Assembly: GCA_913773825.1 (NCBI GenBank)
Contig: CAJYHH010000605.1
Location: 1 to 9,710 of the forward strand
From: Candidatus Sericytochromatia bacterium
GTDB taxonomy: Bacteria; Cyanobacteriota; Sericytochromatia; UBA7694
Length of the DNA: 9,710 bases
Reading direction: 5' to 3'
A program made the position numbers and the translations under genes. Shown here piece by piece: positions 6,617 to 9,710 of the stretch. The notes beneath the pieces are model-generated. The model searched no databases. It had not been told where the DNA came from and was given only the letters and a program-made list of their open reading frames with translations. The first letter of the stretch is position 1. Each line of letters begins with the position of its first letter.

Positions 6617-7753
6617 ATGGAACCCCAGATCACACAGATCAATTCTACCGATCCCGACGTCGTCGGCACGAACTTTCCTCTCTTTGATGAAATGGCTTTG
6701 CGTGGCCATGAACAAATTGTTCATTTTTCTGACGAAAGCGTTGGCTTAAAAGCCATTGTAGCCATTCACTCGACTATTCTTGGCCCCGCACTGGGTGGTG
6801 CGCGTATGTGGCCCTATGCTTCTGAAGCTGAAGCCCTTCAGGACGTGCTGCGTCTTTCGCGCGGCATGACTTATAAAGCTGCTGTTACCGGCCTGAACTT
6901 AGGCGGTGGTAAAGCGGTGATTATCGGTGATCCTAAAACCGATAAAAGTGAAGCCTTATTTCGGACCTTTGGCCGTTTTGTTGAAAGTCTCGGTGGCCGT
7001 TATATCACCGCAGAAGATGTTGGCATCAACATTAACGACATGGAATATGTCCGCATGGAAACCCGCCATGCAACCGGTATTTCCCGCGCCATGGGCGGCA
7101 GTGGTGATCCTTCGCCGATTACGGCTCAGGGTGTGCTTTATGGAATCAAGGCCTGTGTTAATGAAATGTATGGCAAAGATAGCCTTAAAGGCATGCGCGT
7201 TATGATTCAGGGTTTAGGCCATGTGGGGATTGCCCTGTCCGAACTTTTAGCCAGTGAAAAAGCTGAGCTGATTGTCACCGACCTCGATATGAATAAAGCA
7301 GAAAAAATCGCCAGCCGCTATAACGGTAAAGCGATTCAGCCTGATGAAGTCTTTAAAGTTGAAGGCGATATTTATTCACCTTCAGCACTCGGCGGCACCA
7401 TTAACAATGATTCACTCAGCAACTTTGGCTATAAAATCATTGCGGGTTCTGCTAATAATCAGCTGGCTGATGAAGTCATTCATGGTGAAGCGCTCAAAAA
7501 AATGGGCATTCTCTATGCCCCTGACTACGTCATCAATGCTGGTGGCTTAATCAATGTCTGGAACGAACTCTCTGGCTATAACGAGAAAAAAGCCCTTAAA
7601 GAAGTTCGCAATATCTACGACACGCTCAAAAAGATTTTTGCGATCGCCAAAAAAGAAGACGTACCGACCTACCTCGCCAGCAACCGTCTGGCTGAGCGCC
7701 GGATTACCCAGCTGAGCAAGCTGAGCCATATCCATATTCCCCATCAGGTCTAA
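6617..7753 (+). CDS. bcd: Leucine dehydrogenase (Glu/Leu/Phe/Val dehydrogenase family)
   Basis: This 378-residue NAD-dependent enzyme (EC 1.4.1.9) would reversibly deaminate L-leucine, and usually valine and isoleucine, to the 2-oxo acids, the entry step of branched-chain amino acid degradation. It is cytoplasmic and oligomeric in the family. The N-terminal catalytic domain has GPALGGARMWPY (56-67) and GMTYKAAVTGLNLGGGK (83-99), with the two family lysines K87 (substrate carboxylate) and K99 (catalysis). GRYITAEDVG (127-136) and GDPSPITAQGV (163-173) follow. The Rossmann domain carries GLGHVG (199-204) and an acidic D222 after the second strand, which favours NAD over NADP. IAGSANNQL (275-283) and YAPDYVINAGG (300-310) complete the signature. 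It is very similar to the Bacillus enzymes (about 364 residues), with a leader about 15 residues longer. AGGAGG at 6605-6610 fixes the start. The gene is flanked by its own promoter and terminator, so it is monocistronic. Phe/Val dehydrogenase is possible but less likely. Confidence 0.95.
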   Translation: MEPQITQINSTDPDVVGTNFPLFDEMALRGHEQIVHFSDESVGLKAIVAIHSTILGPALGGARMWPYASEAEALQDVLRLSRGMTYKAAVTGLNLGGGKAVIIGDPKTDKSEALFRTFGRFVESLGGRYITAEDVGININDMEYVRMETRHATGISRAMGGSGDPSPITAQGVLYGIKACVNEMYGKDSLKGMRVMIQGLGHVGIALSELLASEKAELIVTDLDMNKAEKIASRYNGKAIQPDEVFKVEGDIYSPSALGGTINNDSLSNFGYKIIAGSANNQLADEVIHGEALKKMGILYAPDYVINAGGLINVWNELSGYNEKKALKEVRNIYDTLKKIFAIAKKEDVPTYLASNRLAERRITQLSKLSHIHIPHQV

Positions 7754-7781
7754 GGTTCTTCTTCGCAAATAAATAAACAAA

Positions 7782-7824
7782 TAGGCCCGCTCTGTGATTA
7801 TCACTGAGCGGGCCTAAGTTTTTT
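7782..7824. terminator. Bidirectional Rho-independent terminator
   Basis: Arms TAGGCCCGCTC (7782-7792) and GAGCGGGCCTA (7806-7816) pair perfectly over 11 bp, with GTGA/TCAC continuing the stem after a T-T mismatch. On the + strand six Ts follow (7819-7824), ending the leucine dehydrogenase transcript. On the - strand a TTTGTTTATTT run follows, ending the lipoprotein gene, whose stop codon is 9 bp away. The hairpin serves both convergent genes. Confidence 0.93.
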
Positions 7825-7832
7825 AAATGGCG

Positions 7833-9356
7833 TTAAAACCCGACATCTATTTGTGGAAGATTAACTTGTTGGGTTGAGTAGTTCCCTTTGGTTATCGTAT
7901 TTAAACCTGTCCCATCAGGTTTGATTAGGTATAAGCTATCGGGAATAAATAAGTTAAGTCTAAAATCAGCATCACGGTTTGAGATAAAGCTGATTTGCTG
8001 CCCATCAGGTGACCAACGCGGTTGAGTATGTTGCCATTTGGGATTCTGACTGGAATTTGTTAGACGTTGCAGACTGGTTGTTTCAGCATTTACAGTGTAT
8101 AAATCTATCGCTTCAGGCTTTTCTGCTTCGCCTGTGCCAACTGCAACTACAAGTTTACTGCTGTCAGGTGACCATTCAAAGTCAGCATCAACACGGCCTA
8201 AACTGCTGATTTGTTTGAGATTTTTTCCATCTGCTGAACCTAGCCAAAGAATCCCTTTCCAGTAAATGCCTTTATTTCCTTGGCTGACGGTCATACTTTC
8301 TACAACAATTGCCAAATGTTTGCCGTCTGGTGAAAATTTAAAGTTCAGCACTTTTTCGGGCCAGGGCCCACTCGCTGGAACCGTTAGCCAATTACTCTGG
8401 CTTCCGTGAATGTCTAAGCGCTGAATGAGAGGTTTAGGTGGGTTAGGAGAATTGAGCTCAAGAAAAGCCCATCCTTGTTGATTGGGCATCCAGCTGAGTT
8501 TATCAACTCCTTGTGAGCTAATTCTTGCTTTTAGCTCGGGCTTAAAATCAGTGACTGAGCTTGTGTATAGAGGCATATTTTCACGACTGTTCTCGTAACT
8601 GATCCAGGCTATACTTTGGCGATCCGGGCTTAGAGCTGCATCAAGGACTTGTTTGACGGGCAGTCCATTTAATTCTGCTTGAGTCGCAAGTGACATTATT
8701 GAAAGATTAGGCTCTTGACCCAACGCAGTCTGAAAAAGAATCTGCTTATCACTGATTGCGGTTAATTTAGATAGTTGTAAATTCATTTGTTGAAAGGCAA
8801 GCTGTTCAGGCGTCTGGCCAGTTTGCCAACGATAGAGCTTAAAATCACTACGATTCGAGTACATTCTTCGGTAAAGCGTGGATTGCTGGTTCTGAAAATA
8901 GACCAGTTGGCTGCCAACCCAAACTGGATGATGAATTGTTGACCATTTGACTTCACATGAGCCGCAGTCACCCGGATGAGGCGTGGGCTCAGGTGGTGGA
9001 GTCGGAATGGGATCTCCCTCATAACGCAAACCGATATTAGTGGGCCAGGGATTAGGCTGTTGATTCGGGGTTGGAACAAGTATTGGCGTTGGATAAGGCT
9101 GAGGGCCTGGGCTGGGCTGTTGCTGATGTGGGACCTGATCTGGATTGGGTAAGGGTGTCGTTAATGGTGTGGCAATCGGATCAGCGTTAAGCGGCGGAGA
9201 TGGCGTGAGGCTTGTTGGACTGGGTTGGATCTGTGAGGTAAGACTTGGGCTAGGTGGAACAATTAAGTTTGATGATTTAGGTAAAGCCTGACAGGCGCTG
9301 AGCATCGAAATTGACAAAGTGCCAGCAGCAAAAATGCGAGACATTGTTTTAGACAT
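7833..9356 (-). CDS. Pro-rich lipoprotein with TolB/WD40-like beta-propeller
   Basis: This 507-residue exported lipoprotein has a signal peptide at 1-21 ending in the lipobox LSAC, so Cys22 would be lipidated. The next residue is Gln, not Asp, which by E. coli rules favours the outer membrane. Residues about 33-129 are a Pro/Ser/Thr/Gln linker with many P-S-P and T-P units, likely an extended stalk. A CxxC pair (C131, C134) stands at its end. The rest is a beta-propeller of TolB/PD40 type, with repeat signatures LSPDRQSIAWIS (242-253), FSPDGKHLAIVV (341-352), WSPDSSKLVVAV (395-406) and WSPDGQQISFIS (448-459). Such propellers bind proteins or glycans at the cell surface, and no enzymatic motif is seen. 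M1 is preferred over M5 because GGAG lies nine nt before M1. The gene to its upstream side encodes a close paralog. Its ligand is unknown. Confidence 0.9.
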   Translation of the reverse strand: MSKTMSRIFAAGTLSISMLSACQALPKSSNLIVPPSPSLTSQIQPSPTSLTPSPPLNADPIATPLTTPLPNPDQVPHQQQPSPGPQPYPTPILVPTPNQQPNPWPTNIGLRYEGDPIPTPPPEPTPHPGDCGSCEVKWSTIHHPVWVGSQLVYFQNQQSTLYRRMYSNRSDFKLYRWQTGQTPEQLAFQQMNLQLSKLTAISDKQILFQTALGQEPNLSIMSLATQAELNGLPVKQVLDAALSPDRQSIAWISYENSRENMPLYTSSVTDFKPELKARISSQGVDKLSWMPNQQGWAFLELNSPNPPKPLIQRLDIHGSQSNWLTVPASGPWPEKVLNFKFSPDGKHLAIVVESMTVSQGNKGIYWKGILWLGSADGKNLKQISSLGRVDADFEWSPDSSKLVVAVGTGEAEKPEAIDLYTVNAETTSLQRLTNSSQNPKWQHTQPRWSPDGQQISFISNRDADFRLNLFIPDSLYLIKPDGTGLNTITKGNYSTQQVNLPQIDVGF

Positions 9357-9526
9357 AACAAAGAACTCCGTCAGAGGGGATGAGTTTAAGACCCGCTCAT
9401 TCTGAAGAAGTTCCTGTTTTATTAAATTTGTAATAAAAAAAATTTGTTTGTTCTAATTTGAAGTAAAAGTATTTGTCTAATCAATCTTTTTCTTAGTCAG
9501 GTCGTCTTTTTGAGCCTTTGATACTA
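9357..9526. other. AT-rich intergenic region between the two lipoprotein paralogs
   Basis: These 170 bp contain A/T runs (around 9420-9480) and the GGAG ribosome binding site of the downstream lipoprotein gene near the 9366-9369 end. I find no convincing -35/-10 pair and no hairpin with a U-tract. Whether the two paralogs are transcribed together therefore stays open. Confidence 0.5.
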
Positions 9527-9710
9527 TTAAAAGCTTGTGCCAAAGCTCAATTCAGGAGGACTGGGAAGCTGCTCTGTTGAATAACTTCCCTGAGTTAACA
9601 TCATCAGGTTAGAGCCATCTGGGCGAACCAAATAAAGGCTAGTCGGAATAAAATAATTATGGCTAAAATCAGCATTGCGATTAGAAATAAAGCTGATAAA
9701 TTGACCATCA
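9527..9710 (-). CDS. Partial beta-propeller protein, C-terminal end of a lipoprotein paralog
   Basis: The last 60 residues and the TAA stop of a - strand gene are visible; the rest lies beyond the right edge. The visible part begins DGQFISFISNRNADF and ends in SFGTSF. It aligns without gaps to the C-terminus of the neighbouring 507-residue lipoprotein: both have DGQ-x-ISFISNR-x-ADF, then FIP-x-SLYL, then PDG, then YST-x-Q. Roughly 32 of 57 aligned positions are identical. It is therefore the final blade of a TolB-like propeller. By analogy the whole protein is probably also an exported lipoprotein, but its N-terminus is not seen. The gene precedes its paralog on the same strand by 170 bp. Confidence 0.85.
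   Translation of the reverse strand, partial: DGQFISFISNRNADFSHNYFIPTSLYLVRPDGSNLMMLTQGSYSTEQLPSPPELSFGTSF

Noticed and set aside
6521..6724. Open frame antisense to the leucine dehydrogenase start
   Set aside because: It overlaps the promoter and the strongly conserved N-terminus of leucine dehydrogenase. Its composition is not protein-like and it has no homology I can recognise.
8783..9079. Open frame on the - strand inside the lipoprotein gene
   Set aside because: It is a different frame of the same strand within a clearly coding, Pro-rich region, with no independent start signal.
9400..9480. AT-rich tract as an attachment site or replication origin
   Set aside because: There is no direct repeat pair, integrase, DnaA-box cluster or iteron. 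It is better explained as a promoter-bearing intergenic region.

Overview
The window is an ordinary chromosomal stretch of a bacterium with intermediate base composition. It holds six protein genes, one of them cut by the right edge. There are no RNA genes, mobile elements or CRISPR repeats that I can see. The lipobox-bearing signal peptide and TolB-like outer-surface proteins suggest a diderm (Gram-negative type) bacterium. The proteins are rich in Gln and Leu, and the secreted ones have long Pro/Ser/Thr stalks. A lineage related to non-photosynthetic Cyanobacteria (Sericytochromatia-like) is one guess, but the sequence alone does not fix the taxonomy.

Left part (1-3641). A + strand gene (33-1076) encodes a 347-residue protein whose C-terminal half looks like the DUF4263/Shedu nuclease family, although the catalytic D...ExK positions look degenerate. 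It converges, with only 24 bp between stop codons, on a - strand 807-residue UvrD/PcrA-type superfamily 1 DNA helicase (1101-3524) with all ATPase and helicase motifs intact. The helicase start has no Shine-Dalgarno sequence. It has a TAAAAT box exactly 6 nt upstream of ATG, which suggests a leaderless mRNA. A perfect 12-bp hairpin terminator (3584-3619) separates it from the upstream genes.

Middle part (3642-6616). Two adjacent - strand genes (5178-6395, then 5072-3642) encode homologous helical proteins of unknown function. The second carries an extra acidic, Met-rich C-terminal tail. They probably form a two-gene operon ending at the terminator near 3600. They are divergent from the next gene across a 221-bp regulatory region.

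Right part (6617-9710). A + strand leucine dehydrogenase (6617-7753) has a strong RBS, a clear -10 box and its own bidirectional terminator (7782-7824). It is a monocistronic housekeeping enzyme that starts branched-chain amino acid breakdown. Facing it on the - strand is a lipoprotein (7833-9356) with a Pro-rich stalk and a TolB/WD40-like beta-propeller. Behind it is the C-terminal end of a close paralog (9527 to the edge), so this is the edge of a tandem family of surface propeller lipoproteins.

The most notable items are the apparently catalytically degenerate Shedu-like protein, the duplicated unknown gene family, the possible leaderless helicase and the tandem propeller lipoproteins. No complete known defence system can be asserted from this window.
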